A stretch of 64,000 nt of DNA. It comes from Ruminococcus sp. (GTDB lineage Bacteria; Bacillota; Clostridia; Oscillospirales; Ruminococcaceae). The notes below the pieces were generated by a model that saw only the letters and a list, made by a program, of their open reading frames with translations, was not told the origin of the DNA and ran no database searches. The stretch is taken from contig JAFUTK010000062.1 in the NCBI GenBank assembly GCA_017471405.1, forward strand, positions 1 to 64,000, read 5' to 3'. Position 1 is the first letter of the stretch. Each line of letters starts with the position of its first letter. Positions 36,071-42,993 of the stretch are shown piece by piece. Made by a program: the position numbers and the translations under genes.

Positions 36071-36793
36071 TTATTTGTTTGAGAAGGGGTCGATAAAGCT
36101 GATGGGGTCGATCCAGTCTCCATTACGGCGCAGGGCAAAGTGTAGATGCTCTGGCTCCGCCACCTCGATCTGTGCGGTGTCGCCCACCATTCCGATGACC
36201 TGCCCGGAGTCCACCGTGTCGCCTTCCTCAACAGTCATCGAGGGGGACATTCCGTAGTAGCAGCTGATAATTCCGTTGCCATGGTCGATCTCGATGCAGT
36301 TGCCCCAGAGGGCGTCCTCCCAGATCTTCACCACCTCACCGTGGTTCATCGCCTTGACAGGCGTGCCTGCATCGGCTTTGATATCCGCTCCGTCGTGAGT
36401 TTTCCATACCCCCAGCGTCTCGCTTTTTACCAGCTCTCCGAAGCTGAAGGGCACTATAACCTCTCCGTTTACAGGCATAACGTTGGGCTGGGAAATAACA
36501 GCGCTTTCCTCGGACGAGGAATTATCCTCCGGCAGGGAAGAGGTGTTCTCCTTGACGTCAGAGCTTATATCCTCCTTCGGTACACCCGGTGTCTTTTCAT
36601 CGGCAGGGATGCCAAAGCTGTTGTCTGACAGCTTGGGTGGAGTGTAGTTGAGCCCCTCGTTTATCTGCTTGACTGCCTTGTTGTAGGCCGCTGCTCCGGC
36701 GCCTCCCACAGCGATAACAGCCGCAGCCGCCGCAGCAATCATACCCTTTTTGCCGACAGCCCCCTTGATAGCTTTAAGACTTGGAAGTTTCAT
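36071..36793 (-). CDS. M23 (LytM-type) peptidase, membrane-anchored, possibly SpoIIQ-like
   Basis: The 240-aa protein has an uncleaved N-terminal membrane segment (about 17-36), a Ser/Glu-rich linker to 105, and an M23 domain. Zn ligands His133 and Asp137 (THDGADI) and the HLH pair at 216-218 are present. The third motif, normally Y-x-H, reads YYGMS at 179-183 and lacks the His, so peptidase activity may be weak or lost, as in some sporulation SpoIIQ proteins. The short anchor-linker-LytM layout also fits SpoIIQ. An alternative is an active cell-wall hydrolase. AAAAGGAG precedes the ATG. Confidence 0.8.
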   Translation of the reverse strand: MKLPSLKAIKGAVGKKGMIAAAAAAVIAVGGAGAAAYNKAVKQINEGLNYTPPKLSDNSFGIPADEKTPGVPKEDISSDVKENTSSLPEDNSSSEESAVISQPNVMPVNGEVIVPFSFGELVKSETLGVWKTHDGADIKADAGTPVKAMNHGEVVKIWEDALWGNCIEIDHGNGIISCYYGMSPSMTVEEGDTVDSGQVIGMVGDTAQIEVAEPEHLHFALRRNGDWIDPISFIDPFSNK

Positions 36794-36925
36794 ATATCAT
36801 TTCTCCTTTTCGTGCAGTTAATGCTTCTGTGAGTATTCTGCACCGTTTCGGGAGGATTATTCAATGAAAATAAAAAATCGCTGTTCTCAATTTGGTTGGA
36901 GCATTTCTTGCCAAAAAATGTGTCA

Positions 36926-36939
36926 AAAAAACGATTACA
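36926..36939. promoter_or_regulatory. cre-like half-conserved site upstream of the LacI gene
   Basis: AAAAAACGATTACA matches the last 12 positions of the cre consensus and contains AAACGATT, shared with the site at 12940. It lies 20 bp upstream of the LacI-gene -35 box, so it may serve autoregulation or the divergent M23 gene. Confidence 0.35.
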
Positions 36940-36958
36940 TTTTTGTTATCCTTGCATA

Positions 36959-36987
36959 TTGGCATTTCTGTCCGTATGTGATATAAT
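36959..36987 (+). promoter_or_regulatory. promoter of the LacI-family regulator gene
   Basis: TTGGCA (36959-36964), 17-bp spacer, TATAAT (36982-36987), 41 bp before the ATG. Confidence 0.7.
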
Positions 36988-37027
36988 AACAATGTATGAA
37001 TAATTTACCCGAAAGGAACCGTTATAT

Positions 37028-38023
37028 ATGAGCATCACAATAAAGGACGTTGCAAGGGAAGCCGGGGTCTCAGTCGCCACTGTTTCGAGAGTCCTCAACG
37101 GCAGCCCTAATGTTTCTCACTCCAGCGCAAAGCTGGTAAATGAGACCATTGAACGTCTGGGATATTCACCTAACTTTCTGGGACGCAACCTGCGCAAGCG
37201 TCAGACCAATGTTATCCTTGTAATAATGCCCAACGCCGAGCATTCACTATATATGAAAATATGTGTGGGTATGCAGAGCTACGGCCAGAAGTACGGCTAC
37301 GATATCATCACCGCCTCCTCCAACGCCACCACCGACGTGGAGACAAGGCATATGAATATGCTATTCAACCGCACAGTTGACGGCGTTGTGCTTATGGGAA
37401 CAAACTTCGATGCCGAAACTCTCAACCGCCTCTCCAAGACCTATGACATTGCTCTTTGCTGTGAGGGCGTCACCGGAGCAAACGTGCTCACTGTCACCGT
37501 CGATGACGAGAAGGCAGGCTACGACGCCGCCAAAGCCCTCATCGAAAAGGGTCACAAGCGCATCGCCTTCGTGGGAGTAAACACCAAGGCCATCTCTGCC
37601 AACAGCCGCGAGAAGGGTTTCAGAAAAGCCCTTGCCGAGGCCGGCCTTGACCTCCCCGATGAATATGTCTACAAAAACACCTTCGACCATATCGACGGTG
37701 CCCGGGCTATGGAGAAGTTTATGTCGCTGCCGGAGCCTCCCACCGCCGTATTCACCGTCTCGGATACTATGGCGATGTGCGCTATCCGCAAGGCTGTGGA
37801 GCTGGGCTATACAGTCGGCAAGGATATCTCCGTTATAGGCTTTGACAACATCACTATGTGCGAGATGACCAACCCCAGCCTTTCCACCGTCGAGCAGCCT
37901 TGCCTGCAAATGGGAGAGCTGGTCTGCCAAAAGCTTATTGAGAATATCGGCTCCGAGAAAAAGGACAACGGATATTACACCGTTGCCCATAAGGTCATAC
38001 TCCGGGAATCCACAGGAGACTAA
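37028..38023 (+). CDS. LacI-family transcriptional regulator
   Basis: The 331-aa protein has an N-terminal helix-turn-helix, ITIKDVAREAGVSVATVSRVLNGSPNVS, with the hinge helix around residue 55, then a periplasmic-binding-type effector domain (about 60-331). CcpA and sugar-specific repressors share this layout. Length and the NPNV-like segment recall CcpA, but the region after the hinge (NLRKRQTNVILVIMPNAEH) differs from Bacillus CcpA, so the identity stays open. CG-centred palindromes at 12940, 13037 and 36926 are candidate operators. It is monocistronic, with AAAGGAACC before ATG 37028. Confidence 0.9.
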   Translation: MSITIKDVAREAGVSVATVSRVLNGSPNVSHSSAKLVNETIERLGYSPNFLGRNLRKRQTNVILVIMPNAEHSLYMKICVGMQSYGQKYGYDIITASSNATTDVETRHMNMLFNRTVDGVVLMGTNFDAETLNRLSKTYDIALCCEGVTGANVLTVTVDDEKAGYDAAKALIEKGHKRIAFVGVNTKAISANSREKGFRKALAEAGLDLPDEYVYKNTFDHIDGARAMEKFMSLPEPPTAVFTVSDTMAMCAIRKAVELGYTVGKDISVIGFDNITMCEMTNPSLSTVEQPCLQMGELVCQKLIENIGSEKKDNGYYTVAHKVILRESTGD

Positions 38024-38024
38024 G

Positions 38025-38150
38025 AGCGCAGGCGCTTGCGCGCCTGCTAAAAATAGATTGAATAATGAATAACGAAGGTATCCGCTGCGCGGATAATATC
38101 TTCGCTCACGCGCAAAAAATAAGCGCCCCAGAGGGGCGCTTTTATATTTA
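38025..38150. repeat. family-B modular intergenic repeat (copy 4)
   Basis: GCGCAGGCGC/GCGCGCCTGC, then AGATTGAATAATGAATAACGAAGG, the ATCCGCTGCGCGGAT hairpin, and AAGCGCCCC-AGA-GGGGCGCTTTT (38120-38143), which works as a terminator. The order agrees with copies 1 and 2. It sits between the convergent 3' ends of the LacI gene and the gene at 38166. Confidence 0.75.
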
Positions 38151-38165
38151 TCGCTGCCGCGCTTT

Positions 38166-39407
38166 TCACCACATCATATTTTTATTTCCGCGGCCTCCCA
38201 TATTGCCTCTGCCGCCCATTCCGCCACCCATCATGGACTGCGGTATCTCGGAGACCTCTTGCCCGTTGATGATTATAGTGCCGCCGTTGAATTCCGCGGT
38301 GCTGTCATAATCAAAGGAGGAGGTGGGAGCGGTGATGTTAATTGTTCCGCCGTTGACATAAATGCTGCCGTTAGCGTCTATGGCGTCGGTGTCGCCCTGA
38401 CCCATAACTATTGTCAGCTCGCCGCCGTTTATCTCAATAGTGGGGGAGTAAGCCGAGGACTTGTTCGCCGCGTTGATGCCGTCGTCGGAGGCTGAGATGC
38501 TTATCACTCCGTCATTTATGACGATGTAGGTCGCCTCGATGCCCTCGGAGGCGGTGATGTCAAAGCTGCCGCCGTCTATCTGAACGAAGGAGGTTCCCTG
38601 AATACCGTCGCTAGCAGCCTTGATGGTGAATGTTCCGCCGGTTATGGTAATGGAGCCCAGAGTGTTGTCCTCATCGTTCTCACTGTGGAGGCCGTCCTTG
38701 TTTGTGGTGATGGTAAAGCTGCCGTCGCTTATAGCGATAGAATCGTTAGCCTCTATTGCGTCCTTTGCGGAGCTGATGACGTAGGTGCCGCCGGTTACCT
38801 TTAAATCGTCCTTGCCGGAGATGCCGTTGCCGTAGGCCGACGTGATGTTCAGCGTTCCCAGACCGTTGAGCACAATATCGTCCTTTGAGTAGATGACAGC
38901 GTCGGTGTTGGTATCACCGTCAGCTGTGAACTCGCCGGTAACGGAAAGAGTGTTCTCGCTGCCCTCAGCGGTGGTAATGAACACCTTGTCAGCCGAGACA
39001 ACATAGACAGCAGGGAAGTCGTCGTTAGTGATGCTCACACCGTCAAGCACCAGCTGAATTTTAGCCTCCTTGTCTGCATTGACCTTGACTGAGCAGTTTG
39101 AGGCTGTCCCCGTAAGGATGTATACACCCTCTTCGGTTATCTCTATCGTTTCGCCGTCGGTGACGGTAACGGTCTTAGCGTCCTCGGTGTCAGCGGTCTG
39201 CTCTAGGTCTCTGTCTGTGAAGAGCTCGGAGCTGCTGCTGCCTGTGCTGCCGGCGGTTGAAGCCGCCTGACTTATCGCAGCCGAGCTTGAGGCCGTAGTC
39301 TTAGACGATGAGGAGGAGCTCTCCCCGGAATTGACGGATGCGCATCCCGCAGCCGTAAGGCTGATTATTGCTGCTGCCAGTATAGCTAAAGTCTTTCTTG
39401 TTTTCAT
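38166..39407 (-). CDS. carbohydrate-binding beta-helix lipoprotein (Cthe_2159-like, DUF4353)
   Basis: The 413-aa protein has a lipoprotein signal (SLTAAGCAS), a Ser/Thr/Ala-rich linker to about residue 65, then 15 or more short repeats of the kind S-I-x-I-x-G-G-x-F-x-I, a right-handed parallel beta-helix. The order DGETIEITEEGVYILTG, LVLDGVSITNDDFPAVYV, INGGELTIVMGQGDTDAIDANG is that of the Cthe_2159 family, whose Clostridium thermocellum member binds cellulose and acid polysaccharide. It ends in a GGGMGGRGNMGGRG tail. ATG 39407 has AAAGGAG eight bases upstream; an earlier ATG two codons before is too close to it. Likely role: binding plant glycans at the surface. Confidence 0.85.
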   Translation of the reverse strand: MKTRKTLAILAAAIISLTAAGCASVNSGESSSSSSKTTASSSAAISQAASTAGSTGSSSSELFTDRDLEQTADTEDAKTVTVTDGETIEITEEGVYILTGTASNCSVKVNADKEAKIQLVLDGVSITNDDFPAVYVVSADKVFITTAEGSENTLSVTGEFTADGDTNTDAVIYSKDDIVLNGLGTLNITSAYGNGISGKDDLKVTGGTYVISSAKDAIEANDSIAISDGSFTITTNKDGLHSENDEDNTLGSITITGGTFTIKAASDGIQGTSFVQIDGGSFDITASEGIEATYIVINDGVISISASDDGINAANKSSAYSPTIEINGGELTIVMGQGDTDAIDANGSIYVNGGTINITAPTSSFDYDSTAEFNGGTIIINGQEVSEIPQSMMGGGMGGRGNMGGRGNKNMMW

Positions 39408-39594
39408 ATCCATTCTCCTTTGCGGTTTATTTTGCTGTTATGATTGTTGCTCCGGTTTTCTTTCTTTAATGATATTATAATCCGCATAACTAAAACTTAA
39501 CTTAAAGAAAAATGAAAACTGTGTGAAATCCGTATCTCCGATTTTTACGAGCCGCTGAAAGCGTCGAATATGAAATCTGCAAACAGATTCCCTT

Positions 39595-39640
39595 CGGAAA
39601 AAGGTATCTCCCCCCGCAGGGGGGAGAATATCTTTTTCCG
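39595..39640. repeat. family-A palindrome between the lipoprotein gene and tRNA-Ala
   Basis: CGGAAAAAGGTATCTCCCCCC pairs with GGGGGGAGAATATCTTTTTCCG around GCA. It lies in the 365-bp gap 39408-39772, between two divergent promoters, so it is not at any gene's 3' end. Apart from this palindrome and the tRNA promoter I see nothing else in that gap. Confidence 0.75.
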
Positions 39641-39712
39641 AGTTTCCATAGCCTTAGAAATCGGAAATGACAAAGTATACAAAATATCGCGAGAAAAAAC
39701 GAAAATTAATAC

Positions 39713-39741
39713 TTGACAAAGCGGACATTATCTGCTAAAAT
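39713..39741 (+). promoter_or_regulatory. promoter of tRNA-Ala
   Basis: TTGACA (39713-39718), 17-bp spacer, TAAAAT (39736-39741), about 31 bp before the mature 5' end. Confidence 0.75.
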
Positions 39742-39772
39742 AGTATAGGACAGTTCAAGGAACCTATTTTAT

Positions 39773-39848
39773 GGGGTATTAGCGCAGCTGGGAGCGCACC
39801 ACACTGGCAGTGTGGGGGTCAGGGGTTCAAGTCCCCTATACTCCACCA
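39773..39848 (+). tRNA. tRNA-Ala (anticodon GGC)
   Basis: A full cloverleaf of 76 nt: acceptor GGGGTAT/ATACTCC, D arm GCGC-AGCTGGGA-GCGC, anticodon arm CCACA-CTGGCAG-TGTGG with GGC anticodon, T arm AGGGG-TTCAAGT-CCCCT, and an encoded CCA end. It is a single gene with its own promoter and terminator. Confidence 0.97.
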
Positions 39849-39851
39849 AAA

Positions 39852-39884
39852 ACACCCTCACCGCGCAGCGGCGAGGGCGTTTTT
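39852..39884 (+). terminator. terminator of tRNA-Ala
   Basis: CCCTCACCGC, GCA loop and GCGGCGAGGG, followed by TTTTTG, four bases after the tRNA. Confidence 0.85.
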
Positions 39885-39944
39885 GTATTATTCATTATTC
39901 ATTAAACTCTGTAGCCTCACCTCTGAAAGATCGTAAAAGCACAT

Positions 39945-39977
39945 AATTGTGCATTGTGAATTGTGCATTGTGCATTG
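39945..39977. repeat. 14-bp tandem repeat upstream of yitT
   Basis: AATTGTGCATTGTG occurs twice in exact tandem (39945-39958, 39959-39972), followed by CATTG. It lies just before the ribosome binding site of the YitT gene, and its TGCA-centred halves can pair. Confidence 0.7.
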
Positions 39978-39998
39978 AAATAAAGGAGCGTGCATACT

Positions 39999-40886
39999 AT
40001 GACCACCCCAGCTAAGCCTAAGTCATCGGGCAAAAATATCATAAGCCTAATACTTATGCTCGCCGGCTGCATCGTCGCCGCCTTCGCGCTGGAGGAGATA
40101 CTCGTCCCTGCCAAGATAATGGACGGCGGAATGGTTGGTATCAGTATGATCATCAGCCAGCTGACCGGCTGGCCTCTGGGAGTGCTGACAGTGCTGCTGA
40201 ATATGCCGCTGGTCTGGATAGGCTCAAGAAAGCTGGACCGCTCCTTCCTGTTCAAGACCGTCGCCGCTATGCTGGTGTTCTCAGGCGCCCTCTCCCTCTT
40301 CGGCAGACTTCATATCCACGTCACCGACGATAAGCTGCTGGCTACCGTTTTCGGAGGACTGATACTCGGCCTCGGAGTGGGGCTAGTCATTCAGAACGGC
40401 GGCTGCCTCGACGGCACCGAGGCAGTGGCTATGGTCATCTCCAAGAAAGTGAACCTCTCGGTGGGGCAGATAGTTCTGGGCTTTAATATTGTTATCTACC
40501 TGACCGCCGGCGCCCTCTTCGGCCTTGACCGAGCTCTCTATTCGCTGCTTACATATTTCATTGTCTCCAAGGTGGTAGACTTCGTCAGCACCGGAATGTT
40601 GCAGGGCAAGGCAATAATGATAATCACCGACCACGGCAAGGAGATAGCCGAGGATATTTATAACACTCTGGGACGTACCGTCACCCTTATGGAGGGCAGC
40701 GGCCTCATCTCCGGAGAAAAGGTCGTCCTCTACTGCGTCATCACCAGAATTGAGCTATCCACAATGAGAAAGATAATTGAGAATGACGACTATTCCGCAT
40801 TTATGACCGTCTCCGACGTCTCGGAGATAGTCGGCAAGCATATCAAATCACATTCCGCAAAGATAAGAACGGAGGACAGCGAATGA
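39999..40886 (+). CDS. YitT family membrane protein (DUF2179)
   Basis: The 295-aa protein has five to six N-terminal helices (residues 15-180) and a soluble C-terminal DUF2179 domain (about 200-290) with GKAIMIITDHGKEIAEDIYNTLGRTVT and CVITRIELSTMRKIIENDDYSAFMTV, as in YitT/YpjC of Bacillus. The biochemical role is not known. ATG 39999 has AAAGGAG upstream; a GTG three codons earlier is out of range. It overlaps ruvX by four bases. Confidence 0.9.
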   Translation: MTTPAKPKSSGKNIISLILMLAGCIVAAFALEEILVPAKIMDGGMVGISMIISQLTGWPLGVLTVLLNMPLVWIGSRKLDRSFLFKTVAAMLVFSGALSLFGRLHIHVTDDKLLATVFGGLILGLGVGLVIQNGGCLDGTEAVAMVISKKVNLSVGQIVLGFNIVIYLTAGALFGLDRALYSLLTYFIVSKVVDFVSTGMLQGKAIMIITDHGKEIAEDIYNTLGRTVTLMEGSGLISGEKVVLYCVITRIELSTMRKIIENDDYSAFMTVSDVSEIVGKHIKSHSAKIRTEDSE

Positions 40887-41305
40887 AAATAATGGCAGTT
40901 GATTACGGCGACGCCAGAACAGGACTTGCCGTCTGCGACAGGACGGAATTTTTAGCCTCTCCCATAGGCACCATAGAAGAGCGCAACGCCCAGCTGCTGG
41001 CAATGAAGGTCGCCCATATGGCGCAGCAGTACGAGGTGGGAGAGATAGTTGTGGGGCTCCCTCTCAATATGAACGGCTCCAAAGGCCCCCGGGCAGAGAA
41101 GTGCGAGGCCTTCGCTAATATGCTCAATGAGCTGACGGAGATACCCGTCAATATGTGGGACGAGCGCTCCACCACAGTCTCGGCGCACAATATCTTAAAC
41201 GAGACCAATGTACGCGGCAAAAAGCGCAAGGCGGTAGTCGATACCGTCGCCGCCACCATAATTCTGGAGGGCTACCTGGAGTACAGAAGAAAAAACAAGA
41301 CCTGA
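40883..41305 (+). CDS. ruvX: Holliday junction resolvase-like RuvX (YqgF)
   Basis: The 140-aa RNase H-fold nuclease is linked to 16S rRNA 5' end processing and possibly junction resolution. Its start, MKIMAVDYGDARTGLAVCD, carries the first catalytic Asp, with VVGLPLNMNGSKGPRAEKCEAFA in the middle and WDERSTTVSAHNIL at the end, all standard. It overlaps the YitT stop by four bases and is followed by a strong terminator. Confidence 0.94.
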   Translation: MKIMAVDYGDARTGLAVCDRTEFLASPIGTIEERNAQLLAMKVAHMAQQYEVGEIVVGLPLNMNGSKGPRAEKCEAFANMLNELTEIPVNMWDERSTTVSAHNILNETNVRGKKRKAVVDTVAATIILEGYLEYRRKNKT

Positions 41306-41310
41306 TAATC

Positions 41311-41342
41311 AAAAGCATCCTGCTTAGGCAGGATGCTTTTTT
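41311..41342 (+). terminator. terminator of yitT-ruvX
   Basis: AAAAGCATCCTGC, TTAG loop and GCAGGATGCTTTT then TT: a 13-bp perfect stem with a T-run. Confidence 0.9.
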
Positions 41343-41375
41343 GCTGTAATATTCCCGGATATACCCGAATAAAAT

Positions 41376-41407
41376 AAAAAAGGCGCGGACAACGTGTCTG
41401 CGCCTTT
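41376..41407 (-). terminator. terminator of the AbrB-like gene
   Basis: AAGGCGC-GACA and TGTC-GCGCCTT pair around ACG. The minus strand continues with a run of T (TTTTTTATTTT). Confidence 0.85.
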
Positions 41408-41421
41408 ATGTATGATGTGTT

Positions 41422-41667
41422 TTACTTGCTCCCCTTGATGTCTGCAAGACAATCGGAGCAGATGGATTTGCCCTTGTATTCTGTAACGTACTCGGGACTT
41501 CCGCAGAATACGCAGGTGCGCTGATGCTTCTTGAGAATGATCATATCATTGTCGGTGTAGATCTCTATAGCGTCCTTAACGTTGAGGTCAAATGTCCTGC
41601 GCAGCTCAATAGGCAGAACGATCCTGCCAAGCTCGTCAACTTTTCTGACTATACCTGTCGATTTCAT
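41422..41667 (-). CDS. AbrB-family transition-state regulator with Cys zinc knuckle
   Basis: The 81-aa protein has residues 1-47 as a swapped-hairpin AbrB/SpoVT DNA-binding domain: MKSTGIVRKVDELGRIVLPIELRRTFDL and IEIYTDNDMIIL. The C-terminal 30 residues have CVFCGS and CSDCL, two CxxC pairs that probably bind zinc, in place of the GAF domain of SpoVT. Its neighbours across the gap (spmA, flippase, mazG, rqcP) recall the Bacillus spoVT-spoVB-mazG-yabO order, so it may be the local counterpart. AAAGGGGAAC precedes the ATG. Confidence 0.88.
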   Translation of the reverse strand: MKSTGIVRKVDELGRIVLPIELRRTFDLNVKDAIEIYTDNDMIILKKHQRTCVFCGSPEYVTEYKGKSICSDCLADIKGSK

Positions 41668-41759
41668 TAATGTTCCCCTTTTCTGACATATTTGGCCGGC
41701 TTATCTATTTCCCCCGAAATGGATAATTAGCCGAATTAATTATAATAAACTATACTAAT

Positions 41760-41788
41760 ATTATATAATTGATTTTGATTTTTGTCAA
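41760..41788 (-). promoter_or_regulatory. promoter of the AbrB-like gene
   Basis: On the minus strand: TTGACA (41788-41783), 17-bp spacer, TATAAT (41765-41760), a full consensus. The spacer and flanks are extremely AT-rich, a typical AbrB-binding context. Confidence 0.85.
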
Positions 41789-41894
41789 GCCCTATTGATG
41801 AATAAAATAAAAATTGTTTAGGTAAGTCTAATTTGTTAATAATTTCCACATCCGCTTTTCGGGCATCTGCAAACGCCGTTTTAAAGGAGCTTTT

Positions 41895-42482
41895 ATGGGT
41901 ATAGCCGTCGCAGCATTAGCTGTCATATCTGTGATTTTTTCCCTCTGCACAGGAGATATCAGCCGCCTTTCCGAGGGTTTCTCAAAGTCTGTCACCGACA
42001 GTGCAGAGCTTGCCCTGACCCTTGCTTGCAGTATGACCTTTTGGAGCGGTATTATGAGGGTAGCCGAAAAGGCGGGAATTGTCAGGGCCGTCTGCCGGGC
42101 AGTAAGACCTGTCCTCCGGCTGCTGATGCCGGACGTTTTTAAGAATGATAAGGCCGCCGGAGCTGTTTCAATGAACGTGGCCGCTAACCTGCTTGGAATG
42201 GGCAACGCCGCAACTCCACTGGGTCTCGCCGCTATGCGAGAGCTTGAAGCAGCCCGGTGCAGCCGCCGGAGCATCGCTCTGTTCATTCTGCTAAATACAT
42301 CCTCCATTCAACTGCTGCCCGCAACGGTCATAGCCCTCCGCACACAGGCGGGGAGCGCCTCACCCGCTGATTGCGTCGCACCCATACTCTTCAACTCCGC
42401 CGCAGCCTTGGCAGCAGGGCTCATAATGCTTTTCATTCTCTATGCCGGAAAGGGGAGAGCCTCTTGCAGCTTTTCACATTAG
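41895..42482 (+). CDS. spmA: spore maturation protein A (nucleoside-recognition/Gate domain)
   Basis: The 195-aa membrane protein is needed for normal dehydration of the spore core in Bacillus and Clostridium. Recognisable parts: SMTFWSGIMRVAEKAGIVRAVCRAVRPVLRLLMPDVFKND and SMNVAANLLGMGNAATPLGLAAMREL, plus FILLNTSSIQLLPATVIALR. ATG 41895 follows AAAGGAG. It overlaps spmB by 19 bases in another frame. Confidence 0.92.
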   Translation: MGIAVAALAVISVIFSLCTGDISRLSEGFSKSVTDSAELALTLACSMTFWSGIMRVAEKAGIVRAVCRAVRPVLRLLMPDVFKNDKAAGAVSMNVAANLLGMGNAATPLGLAAMRELEAARCSRRSIALFILLNTSSIQLLPATVIALRTQAGSASPADCVAPILFNSAAALAAGLIMLFILYAGKGRASCSFSH

Positions 42483-42979
42483 CCGCCCCCGCAGCAGTTG
42501 CAGTTATCCTTGCCATAGCCGCCTTTCGGCGGGTGGATATTATCAGCGAGTTTTCTGCGGGAGCTATGGAGGGCCTGAAGGCCTTTTACGAGCTGCTGCC
42601 GATGCTTCTCCTCGTGGTTACAGCAGTTTCTATGCTGTACAGTTCCGGCGCCCTTAACGCCCTCTCACAGCTGACAGAGCCTCTCCTTTCACGTCTGGGC
42701 TACCCCTCCGAGACAGTACCCCTCGCACTGATTAGACCCGTCTCAGGCAGCGGGGCGCTGGCAGTCTATGAGAATATCCTCACCGTTACCGACCCCGACA
42801 GCTTCGCCGGCAGGGCAGCCACAGTACTTATGGGCTCCACCGAGACTACACTTTACACCATAGCCGTCTATTTCTCCGCCACCCGCCTCAAGGCAGAGGC
42901 AAGGGTGTTCATCTCTTCATTTACGGCGGACATAGCCGGCTTTGTATTCTCCGCCCTGACGGTGCGGTTATTCTATTGA
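42464..42979 (+). CDS. spmB: spore maturation protein B
   Basis: This partner of SpmA has 171 aa and about five helices. It has AFYELLPMLLLVVTAVSMLYSSGAL, LIRPVSGSGALAVYENIL and GSTETTLYTIAVYF, strongly typical. The frame is open to 42371, but starts there would lie deep inside spmA; TTG 42464 has GGGGAG 7 bases upstream and gives the usual length. It is followed 14 bp later by the flippase gene, which shares the transcript. Confidence 0.9.
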   Translation: MQLFTLAAPAAVAVILAIAAFRRVDIISEFSAGAMEGLKAFYELLPMLLLVVTAVSMLYSSGALNALSQLTEPLLSRLGYPSETVPLALIRPVSGSGALAVYENILTVTDPDSFAGRAATVLMGSTETTLYTIAVYFSATRLKAEARVFISSFTADIAGFVFSALTVRLFY

Positions 42980-42993
42980 CGGAGGTTAATGAT

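Noticed and set aside
37028..38023. Naming the LacI-family gene ccpA
   Set aside because: The DNA-binding part is close to many LacI proteins and the effector domain is not clearly CcpA; no Crh/HPr contact residues could be verified by eye.
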